Origin: an uncultured Lachnospiraceae bacterium
GTDB taxonomy: Bacteria; Bacillota_A; Clostridia; Lachnospirales; Lachnospiraceae
Direction of reading: 5' to 3'
DNA length: 8,154 nt
Assembly (NCBI GenBank): GCA_910585355.1
Contig: CAJUDN010000048.1
Location: 1-8,154 of the forward strand
Shown: one piece after another, positions 1 through 6,881 of the stretch
Numbering within the stretch: the first letter of the stretch is position 1
Layout: every line of letters begins with the position of its first letter
Notes under the pieces: generated by a model
Database searches by the model: none
Told to the model about the DNA's origin: nothing
The model's input: the letters and a program-made list of their open reading frames with translations, nothing else
Position numbers and translations under genes: made by a program

Positions 1-84
1 GTTGTGGACTGTCTGATGCGTGACAGTGCCAGGCAAAATTTCGACGGCGATGTGGGGCCGGGGAGCCGGGACGGGTTTTCTTAG
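1..84 (+). CDS. Possible 3' end of an upstream gene (uncertain)
   Basis: Frame 1 is open from the window edge to a TAG at 82-84, giving about 27 residues ending in SRDGFS. The other two plus-strand frames are closed by TGA within the first 21 bases. The stop would lie 24 bases before the tyrS start, a spacing that would suit cotranscription. The stretch is short and GC-rich, so an open frame by chance is quite possible, and a minus-strand frame is open here too. I do not recognise the protein. Only the sequence left of the window can settle this. Confidence 0.25.
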   Translation, partial: VVDCLMRDSARQNFDGDVGPGSRDGFS

Positions 85-95
85 ATCAAAAAGAA

Positions 96-102
96 AGAGG
101 AG
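96..102 (+). promoter_or_regulatory. Ribosome binding site of tyrS
   Basis: AGAGGAG lies 6 bases before the ATG at 109, inside a purine-rich stretch. It supports this ATG as the start. No promoter and no T-box antiterminator sequence is recognisable in the 108 bases available upstream. Confidence 0.8.
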
Positions 103-108
103 AAACAA

Positions 109-1332
109 ATGGGAGTATACGAAGAGTTACAGGCCAGGGGGCTGATTGCCCAGGTCACCAATGAAGAAGAAATCAAAAAGATGGTAAACGAGGGAAAGGC
201 TGTTTTTTATATCGGCTTTGACCCGACGGCGGACAGTCTGCACGTGGGCCATTTTATGGCGCTTTGCTTAATGAAGCGCCTTCAGATGGCCGGAAACAAG
301 CCTATTGCCCTGATTGGCGGCGGCACCGGTATGATTGGCGACCCGTCCGGCAGAAGCGATATGCGCCAGATGATGACGAATGATACGATCTGCCATAACT
401 GCGATTGTTTCAAAGAACAGATGAGCCGTTTTATTGATTTTTCCGATGGAAAAGCCATGATGGTGAATAATGCGGAGTGGCTGATGGATTTGAATTATAT
501 TGATTTTCTCCGTGAGGTTGGCCCTCACTTTTCCGTCAATAACATGCTTCGCGCCGAATGTTACAAACAGAGGATGGAGAAGGGCTTAAGCTTTCTGGAG
601 TTCAACTACATGCTGATGCAGAGCTACGATTTCTATGAGCTGTTCCAAAGATACGGCTGTAACATGCAGTTCGGAGGGGATGACCAGTGGAGCAACATGC
701 TGGGAGGTACAGAGCTGATCCGCAGAAAGCTGGGGAAGGATGCCCATGCCATGACCATCACTCTGCTCTTAAATTCCGAGGGTAAGAAGATGGGAAAGAC
801 CCAGTCCGGCGCCGTATGGCTGGATCCGAAGAAGACAAGTCCGTTCGAGTTCTACCAGTATTGGAGAAACGTAGGAGATTCTGACGTATTAAAGTGTCTC
901 AGAATGCTTACGTTCCTGCCCCTTGAGCAGATTGACGAAATGGACCGCTGGGAAGGTAGCCAGTTAAACCAGGCCAAGGAAATCCTCGCTTATGAGCTCA
1001 CAAATCTGGTACATGGTGAGGAAGAGGCAAAGAAAGCGCAGGAGAGCGCAAGAGCTTTGTTTGCCGGCGGCAATGCGGCAGAAATGCCCACAGCGGAACT
1101 CACAGATGACGATTTCACGGACGGCGTCATTGATATTCTGTCCGTTGTGCAGAAGTCCGGACTCTGCACGTCCCGTTCCGAGGCGAGAAGAAACGTGGAA
1201 CAGGGCGGCGTATCTGTGGACGGAGAAACCGTAAAGGACATCAAAACCACATACACAAAGGAGCGGTTTTGCGGCGAAGGGATTGTTGTAAAGCGCGGCA
1301 AAAAGAATTTCCGCAGAGTTGTTATAAAATAA
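109..1332 (+). CDS. tyrS: Tyrosyl-tRNA synthetase
   Basis: This cytoplasmic class I aminoacyl-tRNA synthetase charges tRNA-Tyr with tyrosine using ATP. At 407 residues it is a normal bacterial length. The Rossmann-fold catalytic domain starts with the tyrosine-pocket segment YIGFDPTADS (34-43) and the HIGH-class motif HVGH (45-48). The conserved FLEFNYMLMQSYDF and GGDDQWSN segments follow, then KMGKT (227-231), the KMSKS-class loop in the form TyrRS usually shows. The last 60 residues or so, beginning around GLCTSRSEARR, are an S4-type RNA-binding domain that holds the tRNA. The ATG has a good AGAGGAG site. The gene is followed by a structured 130-base spacer and an unrelated amidohydrolase in the same direction. 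Nothing is truncated or missing. Identification is firm. Confidence 0.97.
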   Translation: MGVYEELQARGLIAQVTNEEEIKKMVNEGKAVFYIGFDPTADSLHVGHFMALCLMKRLQMAGNKPIALIGGGTGMIGDPSGRSDMRQMMTNDTICHNCDCFKEQMSRFIDFSDGKAMMVNNAEWLMDLNYIDFLREVGPHFSVNNMLRAECYKQRMEKGLSFLEFNYMLMQSYDFYELFQRYGCNMQFGGDDQWSNMLGGTELIRRKLGKDAHAMTITLLLNSEGKKMGKTQSGAVWLDPKKTSPFEFYQYWRNVGDSDVLKCLRMLTFLPLEQIDEMDRWEGSQLNQAKEILAYELTNLVHGEEEAKKAQESARALFAGGNAAEMPTAELTDDDFTDGVIDILSVVQKSGLCTSRSEARRNVEQGGVSVDGETVKDIKTTYTKERFCGEGIVVKRGKKNFRRVVIK

Positions 1333-1338
1333 TAACAA

Positions 1339-1412
1339 TTCAGCCTGACATCTTCTTGCCTGTTTACTGAGAACAGGAAACTTGCCCTGCATCTTCGCAA
1401 GGCTGAACTTTT
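1339..1412 (+). terminator. Nested inverted repeats after tyrS, possible terminator
   Basis: TTCAGCCT (1339-1346) pairs perfectly with AGGCTGAA (1400-1407), and CTTTT follows directly. Inside it, CCTGTT (1359-1364) pairs with AACAGG (1372-1377) around a 7-base loop. The outer 8-bp stem encloses 53 bases, much more than a typical intrinsic terminator, and the T-run has only four bases. It may be a weak terminator of tyrS or a folded leader of the next gene. No convincing sigma-A promoter is visible in the rest of the spacer up to 1462. Confidence 0.4.
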
Positions 1413-1447
1413 ACCTGAAATAAGTACGGCGCACTGGCTGTTCGAAT

Positions 1448-1454
1448 AGGGAGG
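1448..1454 (+). promoter_or_regulatory. Ribosome binding site of the M20 amidohydrolase
   Basis: AGGGAGG lies 8 bases before the ATG at 1463, near-ideal strength and spacing. It fixes this start codon. Confidence 0.85.
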
Positions 1455-1462
1455 AACAGAAA

Positions 1463-2719
1463 ATGGAAATATTTAATGAAGCAAAAAAGCAATTTGACTA
1501 CATGGTGCGGATCCGGAGACAGATGCATGAAAATCCGGAGCTGACAGGAAAAGAATATGAGACCCTGAAGTTAATTAAAAAAGAACTGGACGATATGGGG
1601 ATTGAATACATTGAAGTTCCGGATGGGGGCATCGTAGGACAGATTCACGGAGGGAAACCAGGGAAGACGGTTCTGATGCGTGCAGACATGGACGCCCTCC
1701 CGATTCAGGAAAACCCTGTAAATCTGACCTGCAGTAAGCTCTGCATATCCGGGAACGCAGGGATTTCCCATGCATGCGGCCATGATTCCCATACGGCCAT
1801 GCTGCTTGGAGAGGCAAAGATTTTAAATGCACACAGGGATGAAATAAACGGAACCATCGTCCTCTGCTTTGAGCGGGGCGAGGAAGGCGGAGGACAGGTG
1901 GAAAATCTGCTTCCGTACATTGTTGAGACCATGAAGCTTCCCATTGATACCTGCATTGCAACCCACGTAAAATGGGATGTGGAGGCCGGACAGGTTTCGG
2001 CGGAGCCGGGACCTGTATTTTCCGGCGGTTATGGCTTTAATATTCGTCTTCATGGCCTGACCGGCCACGGCTCCCGGCCGGATTTGGCGCACAGTGTGCT
2101 GGACTGTTTTAATTCCATATACAACCATATGAATATGATACGCATGAAATATGTGAGTCCCACGGATATTCTGACTTTCTCTGTGGGAAAGGTGGAATGT
2201 GGAACCGCCATGAACATTGTGCCGGATGAACTGACCTTTGCCGGGACGCTCCGTACTTTCAACGTAGGGGGCGCAGGCGCCAGCTTCATGAAGCAGTTTA
2301 TGGAGGTGGTTGAGGCGGAGTGCAAGTTAAATCAGTGTACCTATGAGATCATTTCCATGCGGGATCCTCTGTTTGAAAACTACAATAATGAAACATGCAG
2401 TGAAATTGCAAGGAATGCCATTAAAAAGTATATCGGGGAGGAGGCCCTCACAAAGACACAGCCATGGATGGCCTGCGAGAGCTTCCAGGCATACTTAAAA
2501 TACTGGCCGGGTGTGATTACCTTCACAGGGATTAAGAACGATAAGCTGGGATGCGGAGCCAACCACCACACGTCGGAATTCGATTTGGACGAAAGGGGCA
2601 TGATCTATGGAGCGGCAGCGGCCCTGGGGTATGTGGTTGACTTCCTTAACTATGAAGGGAAAATTCCGTTTACTCCCTATGAGGGGAATATCCGGGAACT
2701 GTCGGCAAGAAATATTTAA
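1463..2719 (+). CDS. M20 family metallopeptidase / amidohydrolase (M20D-like)
   Basis: This is a cytoplasmic two-metal hydrolase of the M20 superfamily, which cleaves amide bonds of N-acyl amino acids or small peptides. The substrate cannot be read from sequence. It has 418 residues, typical of the family. Visible signatures are RQMHENPEL near the N-terminus (His22), RADMDALPI (73-81), and the metal-binding HACGHD (103-108) with Cys105 and His107. GEE (139-141) carries the catalytic and metal glutamates, His168 lies in ATHVKW, GHGSRPD (201-207) belongs to the lid or dimerisation domain, and NHHTSEFDLDE (from 367) holds the C-terminal metal histidine. The Cys in HACGHD points to the M20D branch. 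The segment before the glutamates reads FERGEEGGG rather than the usual FQPAEE form. There is no signal peptide. The gene stands alone between tyrS and a convergent ABC operon, so context gives no substrate hint. Confidence 0.9.
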   Translation: MEIFNEAKKQFDYMVRIRRQMHENPELTGKEYETLKLIKKELDDMGIEYIEVPDGGIVGQIHGGKPGKTVLMRADMDALPIQENPVNLTCSKLCISGNAGISHACGHDSHTAMLLGEAKILNAHRDEINGTIVLCFERGEEGGGQVENLLPYIVETMKLPIDTCIATHVKWDVEAGQVSAEPGPVFSGGYGFNIRLHGLTGHGSRPDLAHSVLDCFNSIYNHMNMIRMKYVSPTDILTFSVGKVECGTAMNIVPDELTFAGTLRTFNVGGAGASFMKQFMEVVEAECKLNQCTYEIISMRDPLFENYNNETCSEIARNAIKKYIGEEALTKTQPWMACESFQAYLKYWPGVITFTGIKNDKLGCGANHHTSEFDLDERGMIYGAAAALGYVVDFLNYEGKIPFTPYEGNIRELSARNI

Positions 2720-2790
2720 TAAAGAGGTTCTGTGACAGCGGCATCTTCCTTTCCGCCGCAGTGTGAGCCTGCGTATGAAAGTACGAACAA

Positions 2791-2831
2791 GGGGTTGCCG
2801 CAAAATGTTTTTTCCATTTTGCAGTAACCCC
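2791..2831 (+). terminator. Long hairpin between convergent genes, likely bidirectional terminator
   Basis: A 17-position stem (2791-2807 with 2815-2831) closes a 7-base loop, TTTTTTC. It has one G-T wobble (2797 with 2825) and one C-A mismatch (2799 with 2823); the outer arms are GGGGTT and AACCCC. On the plus strand a TTTTT run (2837-2841) follows after a short gap, which suits termination of the amidohydrolase gene. On the minus strand the hairpin lies just beyond the stop codon of the ABC operon but is followed only by a loosely T-rich stretch. The remaining intergenic bases, 2720-2790, hold no gene; a weak 5-bp GCGGC/GCCGC repeat at 2738-2759 is not convincing. Confidence 0.75.
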
Positions 2832-2847
2832 CGCTGTTTTTCTGAAT

Positions 2848-4587
2848 TTACTGATACTGCGACTGGTGCATTTCATAATAAAAGCCTTTTTGCTTCATCA
2901 GCGCTTCATGATTTCCGCGTTCCACCACGTTTCCGTCCCGTACCACCAGAATACAGTCTGCATTCCGGATGGTGGACAGCCGGTGCGCCACCACAAAGCA
3001 GGTCTTATTTTCCATCAGACTCCGCATGGCAGCCTGAATCTGGTGCTCTGTTCTGGTGTCCACATTGGAGGTGGCTTCATCCAGAATCAGCATGGGAGAA
3101 TGCATGAGAAGGGCTCTGGCGATGGTTAGAAGCTGTTTTTGCCCCTTGGAAATATTAGTCCCATCGTCAATCAAAAGCGTGTCATAACCCTGGGGGAGGC
3201 TTTCAATGTAGGTGTGGATTCTGGCTGTTTTTGCGGCTGCAATGACTTCCTCCCTGGTGGCGTCCGGCCTTCCGTAGGCAATATTTTCATAGATTGTGCC
3301 ATAAAAAAGCCAGGTATCCTGAAGAACCATGGAATAGGAGAGGCGAAGGCTTTTTCTTGTGATATCCGCGATGCTCTGTCCATCCACGGAAATTCTTCCG
3401 CTGTTGATATCGTAAAAACGCATTAAAAGATTTATAAAGGTGGTTTTTCCGGCGCCTGTTGGTCCAACGATGGCAATGAGACTGCCTTTTGGCGCTTCCA
3501 TACTGAAATCCTTTAAAATAACCCTATCCCTCTGATATCCGAAATTCACGTGGGAAAGAGCTACATTTCCCTCAGGGAAGGAAAGGTCCAGAGCGTCTTT
3601 AAGATCCGCCGGTTCCGGCTCTTCATCCAGCACCCGGAACACACGCTCCGCAGCAGCCAGGGAAGACTGAAGCTCTCCGTAGATTTCTGCAATTTCCCGG
3701 ATGGGCCCGGTGAATTTTCTGGAATATAGAACGAATGCGGAAATACTGCCGATGTCAATCTGGCCTTTCAGATACAGGATGGCTCCAAAGACGGAAATCA
3801 GAGCCAGGGCCAGGTTATTGATGGCATTGGTGGAGGGCCCCATGATACTGGCGTAGTAATCCGTTTTGTAATAGGCGTCCGCCAGCTTCTTGTTCTGTAC
3901 ATCCATTTCTTTGATGACCCGTTCTTCCTGGGTATAGGCGCGAAGGGTCTTTTGTCCGGAAATCATCTCTTCCACATAGCCGTTTAAATCTCCGGCAGCT
4001 TTTGAGCGGGCCCGGAACATGGGCTGGACCATGCGGGTTAGATAGGAAGCCAGTACCAGGGCCAGAGGAATGGTAACAGTGAAAATAAGCGTCAGGCGGG
4101 GGCTTAAACGTATCATCATGAAAAGGGAACCCGCGATGGTTACAGAACTTGAAAGAACCTGAACCACGTCGTTGGATAAGGAAGCGTTGATGGTATCAAT
4201 GTCGTAGGAAATCCGGCTTAAAATATCTCCGGTTGTGGTATTGTCAAAAAAGCTTACAGGCAGGATGGCCAGATGATTGAACATGTCTTTTCGCAGGGTG
4301 TAGGTGATTTTCCGGGACAAGGCAATCATGGAGACATTCACGATGTAGCTCATCAGGGAGCTGGCCACATAAAAGAACAGCAGCAGGGCGGCATACCGGT
4401 AAAGCAGAGGCATATTCATATTCCCTTTTGCACCCTCATCAATCAGGTTGATGGCGGTGCCGGAGAGCCTGGGACCAGCTAACGCCAAAAGATTACCGAT
4501 TAACGATAAGGCAAGTACAAAAAACAGCTGTATTTTGTGACACATCAGGTAACTGATGATGCGGATGAAAGTGGCTTTTCGCTTCAT
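2848..4587 (-). CDS. ABC exporter half-transporter, subunit with the intact Walker B Glu
   Basis: This is a membrane exporter half of the type IV (ABCB-like) fold: six predicted transmembrane helices in roughly the first 300 residues, then an ATPase domain. The total is 579 residues, close to TM288. Walker A is GPTGAGKTT (375-383, Lys381), the Q-loop Gln is 423, Walker B is LILDEATSNVD with Asp503 and catalytic Glu504, and the switch His is 535 (VAHRLST). The signature motif is degraded: ISKGQ (479-483) instead of LSGGQ. With its partner encoded just upstream it should form a heterodimer in which this subunit supplies the catalytic Walker motifs of the active site. The start overlaps the upstream stop by 4 bases (ATGA) and is preceded by GGGAGGTG. 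It is the last gene of the MarR operon. The cargo is unknown; drug or lipid-like compounds are common for the family. Confidence 0.93.
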   Translation of the reverse strand: MKRKATFIRIISYLMCHKIQLFFVLALSLIGNLLALAGPRLSGTAINLIDEGAKGNMNMPLLYRYAALLLFFYVASSLMSYIVNVSMIALSRKITYTLRKDMFNHLAILPVSFFDNTTTGDILSRISYDIDTINASLSNDVVQVLSSSVTIAGSLFMMIRLSPRLTLIFTVTIPLALVLASYLTRMVQPMFRARSKAAGDLNGYVEEMISGQKTLRAYTQEERVIKEMDVQNKKLADAYYKTDYYASIMGPSTNAINNLALALISVFGAILYLKGQIDIGSISAFVLYSRKFTGPIREIAEIYGELQSSLAAAERVFRVLDEEPEPADLKDALDLSFPEGNVALSHVNFGYQRDRVILKDFSMEAPKGSLIAIVGPTGAGKTTFINLLMRFYDINSGRISVDGQSIADITRKSLRLSYSMVLQDTWLFYGTIYENIAYGRPDATREEVIAAAKTARIHTYIESLPQGYDTLLIDDGTNISKGQKQLLTIARALLMHSPMLILDEATSNVDTRTEHQIQAAMRSLMENKTCFVVAHRLSTIRNADCILVVRDGNVVERGNHEALMKQKGFYYEMHQSQYQ

Positions 4588-6308
4588 GCATTTTCACCTC
4601 CCATCTGGATGTCGTAAATTTCCCTGTAAGCAGTACAGGTCTTTAAAAGCTCCTCATGGGTTCCAAGCCCCATGGGGATTCCGTCCTCCAGAACCAGAAT
4701 CTTATCGCAGTGCAGAATGGAGCTGATGCGCTGGGCGATGATTATGGTTGTGCCAAAAAAGGAATCCTTCAGAGCGGAACGGAACGCCGCATCGGTTTTG
4801 TAGTCCAAAGCGCTGGAAGAGTCGTCTAAAATCAAAATTTCCGGATGCCCGGCCAGAGCCCTGGAGATGAGAACCCGCTGCTTCTGGCCGCCGCTTAGGT
4901 TGACACCCTTTACGGCAATGGCTTTTTCATATCCTCCGGATTCTGAAATGAATTCAGCGGCCTGGGCCACAGAGACGGCCTCGTCGATTTGGGATAAGGA
5001 AAGATTCCGGCCCATGTCAATGTTCTGGAGCAGGGTCTCCTTGAATAAAACGTCGTTCTGGAACACCACGCCGAACTTTTGGCGCAGCTCCTTTAAAGGA
5101 AGGGTGGTGATATCCCGCCCGTTAATGGAAATGGTTCCGCAGTCCACATCGTAAAGGCGCAAAAGGAGCTGGACCAGGGTACTTTTTCCGGCTCCCGTGG
5201 GGCCGATGATACCGAGGGACTGGCCGTGTTCCAGCGTAAAATGAATATTATCCAGATTTTTTGCCCGCTTATTATAGGAAAAACTCACATGGTGGAAGGA
5301 AATATGAGGCGGTTTGAGCCTGTCTCCGGCATCAGATTCCGGCGCCGGAACACCAATTTCCATATCCGCCGGAGTGGTAAGAACCTCTTCGATACGCCCG
5401 GCGCTGGCAACAGCCCTGGAAGCCATGGTGATAAGGCGGGAGACGGCCATGACAGCATTCAAGATGATGGTAAAATATGTAAGAAAAGCCACAATGGCTC
5501 CGGGTTTCATATTTCCGGTGGAAACGCGCCAGGCGCCGACGAGAATCACAGCTACCAGACCCGTGTTCAAAAGCAGGTTAATCAGGGGGCTGGAGGCTGC
5601 CATGGTGACATTGGCCCTGGTTTCATCGGTATTTAGCTGGCTGTTGACCACATCATACCGTTTCATTTCATGGTCCGTGCGGCTCAGGGCTTTAATGACA
5701 CGGATTCCGGTGGCATTTTCTCTGACCACGCGTATCATATCATCGGCGGATTGCTGGGCCTTTGTAAATAAGGGGATGCTTTTTTGACTTATCCGTACCA
5801 CAACGATGGTCATAAAAGGAATCAGAAAGCAGAGAATTCCCGATAAATATGGATCAATCATCATGGTGACCGCCACGCCTCCTAACATCAGGATGGGGGC
5901 GCGCACCCCCATGCGCTGAATCATATTAAGGGTTCGGTGGAGGTGGTAAGTGTCGGTGGTCATTCTGGTTACCAGAGACGGAATGGTAAATGCGTCTACC
6001 TGGGAACTGGAAAGGTAGGAAATTTTATGGAACAGGTCATGGCGCAGAGCTTCAATGGCATCCCTGGAAACGGCGGACGCCACACGGTTGGCCCAGACGT
6101 TGCAGAATAGCACAAGGACGGCGCATAATACCATCACAAGCCCCCACCGGGTCACCAGGAAGATGTCATTTTTTGGTGTGACCTCATCAATGATATGAGA
6201 CAGGATATAGGGAATCATCAGGTCCAGAATGGTTCCGGTGAACTTGATGGAAAAGCCGAATGCCATGGTGGGGATATGAGGCTTTACGTATTGCAGTACA
6301 TATTTCAT
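4584..6308 (-). CDS. ABC exporter half-transporter, subunit with degenerate catalytic residues
   Basis: This is the second half of the heterodimeric exporter, at 574 residues close to TM287. The N-terminal half has about six membrane helices (roughly residues 12-290), followed by an ATPase domain. Walker A is GPTGAGKST (369-377, Lys375), the Q-loop Gln is 417, and the signature is a canonical LSGGQ (471-475). The Walker B region reads LILDDSSSALD, so Asp496 stands where the catalytic Glu should be. The switch position is Gln526 (AQRISS) instead of His. These two changes mark the degenerate nucleotide site of heterodimeric exporters such as BmrC or TM287; they are paired with the weakened signature of the downstream subunit. 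Its ATG overlaps the MarR stop by 4 bases and has GGAAGGGAG inside the MarR coding end, so translation is probably coupled. A pseudogene is unlikely: the frame is full length and the changes match a known functional design. Confidence 0.93.
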   Translation of the reverse strand: MKYVLQYVKPHIPTMAFGFSIKFTGTILDLMIPYILSHIIDEVTPKNDIFLVTRWGLVMVLCAVLVLFCNVWANRVASAVSRDAIEALRHDLFHKISYLSSSQVDAFTIPSLVTRMTTDTYHLHRTLNMIQRMGVRAPILMLGGVAVTMMIDPYLSGILCFLIPFMTIVVVRISQKSIPLFTKAQQSADDMIRVVRENATGIRVIKALSRTDHEMKRYDVVNSQLNTDETRANVTMAASSPLINLLLNTGLVAVILVGAWRVSTGNMKPGAIVAFLTYFTIILNAVMAVSRLITMASRAVASAGRIEEVLTTPADMEIGVPAPESDAGDRLKPPHISFHHVSFSYNKRAKNLDNIHFTLEHGQSLGIIGPTGAGKSTLVQLLLRLYDVDCGTISINGRDITTLPLKELRQKFGVVFQNDVLFKETLLQNIDMGRNLSLSQIDEAVSVAQAAEFISESGGYEKAIAVKGVNLSGGQKQRVLISRALAGHPEILILDDSSSALDYKTDAAFRSALKDSFFGTTIIIAQRISSILHCDKILVLEDGIPMGLGTHEELLKTCTAYREIYDIQMGGENA

Positions 6309-6736
6309 AGACAGATCTCCCTTCCTTTTTTTACCATCCGTTCCAGAAGAGATTCTAAAAGAGCCAGTTCTTCCGGAGAAAATTCTTCCGTCAGGGAGTC
6401 AAAAAAGCGTTCGGAAAGCCCTCGTCCCTGGAGATGAATTTCTTTTGCAGGCGGAAGGGCCAGTACCTTTTTTGAGCGGGCATCGGCTTCGTCCTCCCGG
6501 CGGATCAGGTAGCCCTTGGATTCCAGCTTTTGGAGAGTTCTGGAGATCATGGCTTTATCCACATTCAAATCCTCCGCCAGATGCCGCTGACTCACCTCTC
6601 TGTGAAATCCAACGTGGCGGAGAAGCTGAAACTCTGCAGGAGTAAGGTCCGGATGCTCCATGTTGGCGCTGGAATATTTCTGGTTCATGCGGTAAAGCCG
6701 CCGTATGCTTCTGTAAATGGATATGGATGATTCCAT
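6305..6736 (-). CDS. MarR-family transcriptional regulator
   Basis: This is a 143-residue dimeric winged-helix DNA-binding protein, a typical MarR length. The N-terminal helix (about 1-25) and the C-terminal helices (about 100-143, rich in Glu and Leu) form the dimer interface. The helix-turn-helix spans about residues 48-73 (VSQRHLAEDLNVDKAMISRTLQKLE), and the wing, about 77-92, carries DEADAR, the Asp/Arg wing signature of the family. It is the first gene of an operon with two ABC exporter subunits and overlaps the next gene by ATGA. The start is supported by an AAAAGGAGGTG site. It most likely represses its own promoter and is released by a compound that the exporter removes; the ligand cannot be inferred. 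The family call is firm, the regulatory target is inference. Confidence 0.92.
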   Translation of the reverse strand: MESSISIYRSIRRLYRMNQKYSSANMEHPDLTPAEFQLLRHVGFHREVSQRHLAEDLNVDKAMISRTLQKLESKGYLIRREDEADARSKKVLALPPAKEIHLQGRGLSERFFDSLTEEFSPEELALLESLLERMVKKGREICL

Positions 6737-6743
6737 AGGAAAA

Positions 6744-6754
6744 CACCTCCTTTT
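6744..6754 (-). promoter_or_regulatory. Ribosome binding site of the MarR gene
   Basis: On the minus strand AAAAGGAGGTG lies 7 bases upstream of the ATG (6734-6736). It is a very strong match to the anti-Shine-Dalgarno sequence and decides the start. Confidence 0.85.
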
Positions 6755-6765
6755 GCTCCAACATC

Positions 6766-6794
6766 ATTATATGCAGAAAACGTTGATAAGTCAA
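6766..6794 (-). promoter_or_regulatory. Sigma-A promoter of the MarR-ABC-ABC operon
   Basis: On the minus strand the -35 box is TTGACT (6789-6794) and the -10 box is a perfect TATAAT (6766-6771), separated by exactly 17 bases. Transcription would start near 6759, giving a leader of only about 20-25 bases that contains the ribosome binding site. The surrounding DNA is much more AT-rich than the genes. The boxes are one base from full consensus, so the promoter should be strong when not repressed. Confidence 0.88.
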
Positions 6795-6796
6795 CG
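6781..6796. promoter_or_regulatory. Inverted repeat overlapping the -35 box, probable MarR operator
   Basis: CGTTGA (6781-6786) and TCAACG (6791-6796) form perfect 6-bp arms around the 4-base spacer TAAG. The 16-bp size and TTGA/TCAA core resemble operators of MarR proteins. The repeat covers the whole -35 box, so bound protein would block RNA polymerase. That the adjacent MarR gene product binds here is inference from position. Confidence 0.7.
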
Positions 6797-6828
6797 AAAT
6801 AACGAAAAATATATGATTTGGGAAGAAA

Positions 6829-6873
6829 GGGGTATCGCCCAATCATCCAATTTTGATGATTGGGCGATACCCC
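6829..6873 (-). terminator. Perfect 19-bp inverted repeat after kbl, probable terminator
   Basis: GGGGTATCGCCCAATCATC (6829-6847) pairs without mismatch with 6855-6873 around the 7-base loop CAATTTT. It begins 8 bases after the kbl stop codon in the direction of kbl transcription and lies just before the MarR promoter, so it should end the tdh-kbl transcript. On the minus strand the stem is followed by TTTCTTCCC, a modest U-tract. On the plus strand it is followed by C, GA and seven T, a much better terminator tail. It may work in both directions. Confidence 0.8.
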
Positions 6874-6881
6874 CGATTTTT

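Noticed and set aside
964..1400. Two open frames of about 140 codons on the minus strand opposite the 3' part of tyrS.
   Set aside because: They lie mostly inside the tyrS coding region, have no recognisable domain and no good ribosome binding site, and their composition follows from tyrS codon use.
1575..2325. Overlapping minus-strand open frames opposite the amidohydrolase.
   Set aside because: They are shadows of a gene with complete family motifs. Low-complexity Cys/Arg/Pro-rich translations argue against real proteins.
1347..2750. The word CATCTTC recurring near 1349, 1390 and 2742, flanking the amidohydrolase gene.
   Set aside because: Seven bases are too short and the flanks do not match, so there is no sign of a mobile element or target duplication.
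2738..2759. GCGGC/GCCGC repeat with a 12-base loop after the amidohydrolase stop.
   Set aside because: The stem has only 5 bp with a long loop and no following T-run; the hairpin at 2791-2831 is a far better terminator.
5226..5787. Plus-strand open frames of 136 and 157 codons opposite the first ABC gene.
   Set aside because: The minus-strand frame encodes an unmistakable ABC exporter, and the antisense translations resemble nothing.
4584..6308. The first ABC gene as an inactivated or decaying transporter because the catalytic Glu and switch His are replaced.
   Set aside because: The frame is full length and the same two replacements define functional degenerate sites in heterodimeric exporters; the partner subunit carries the matching intact residues.
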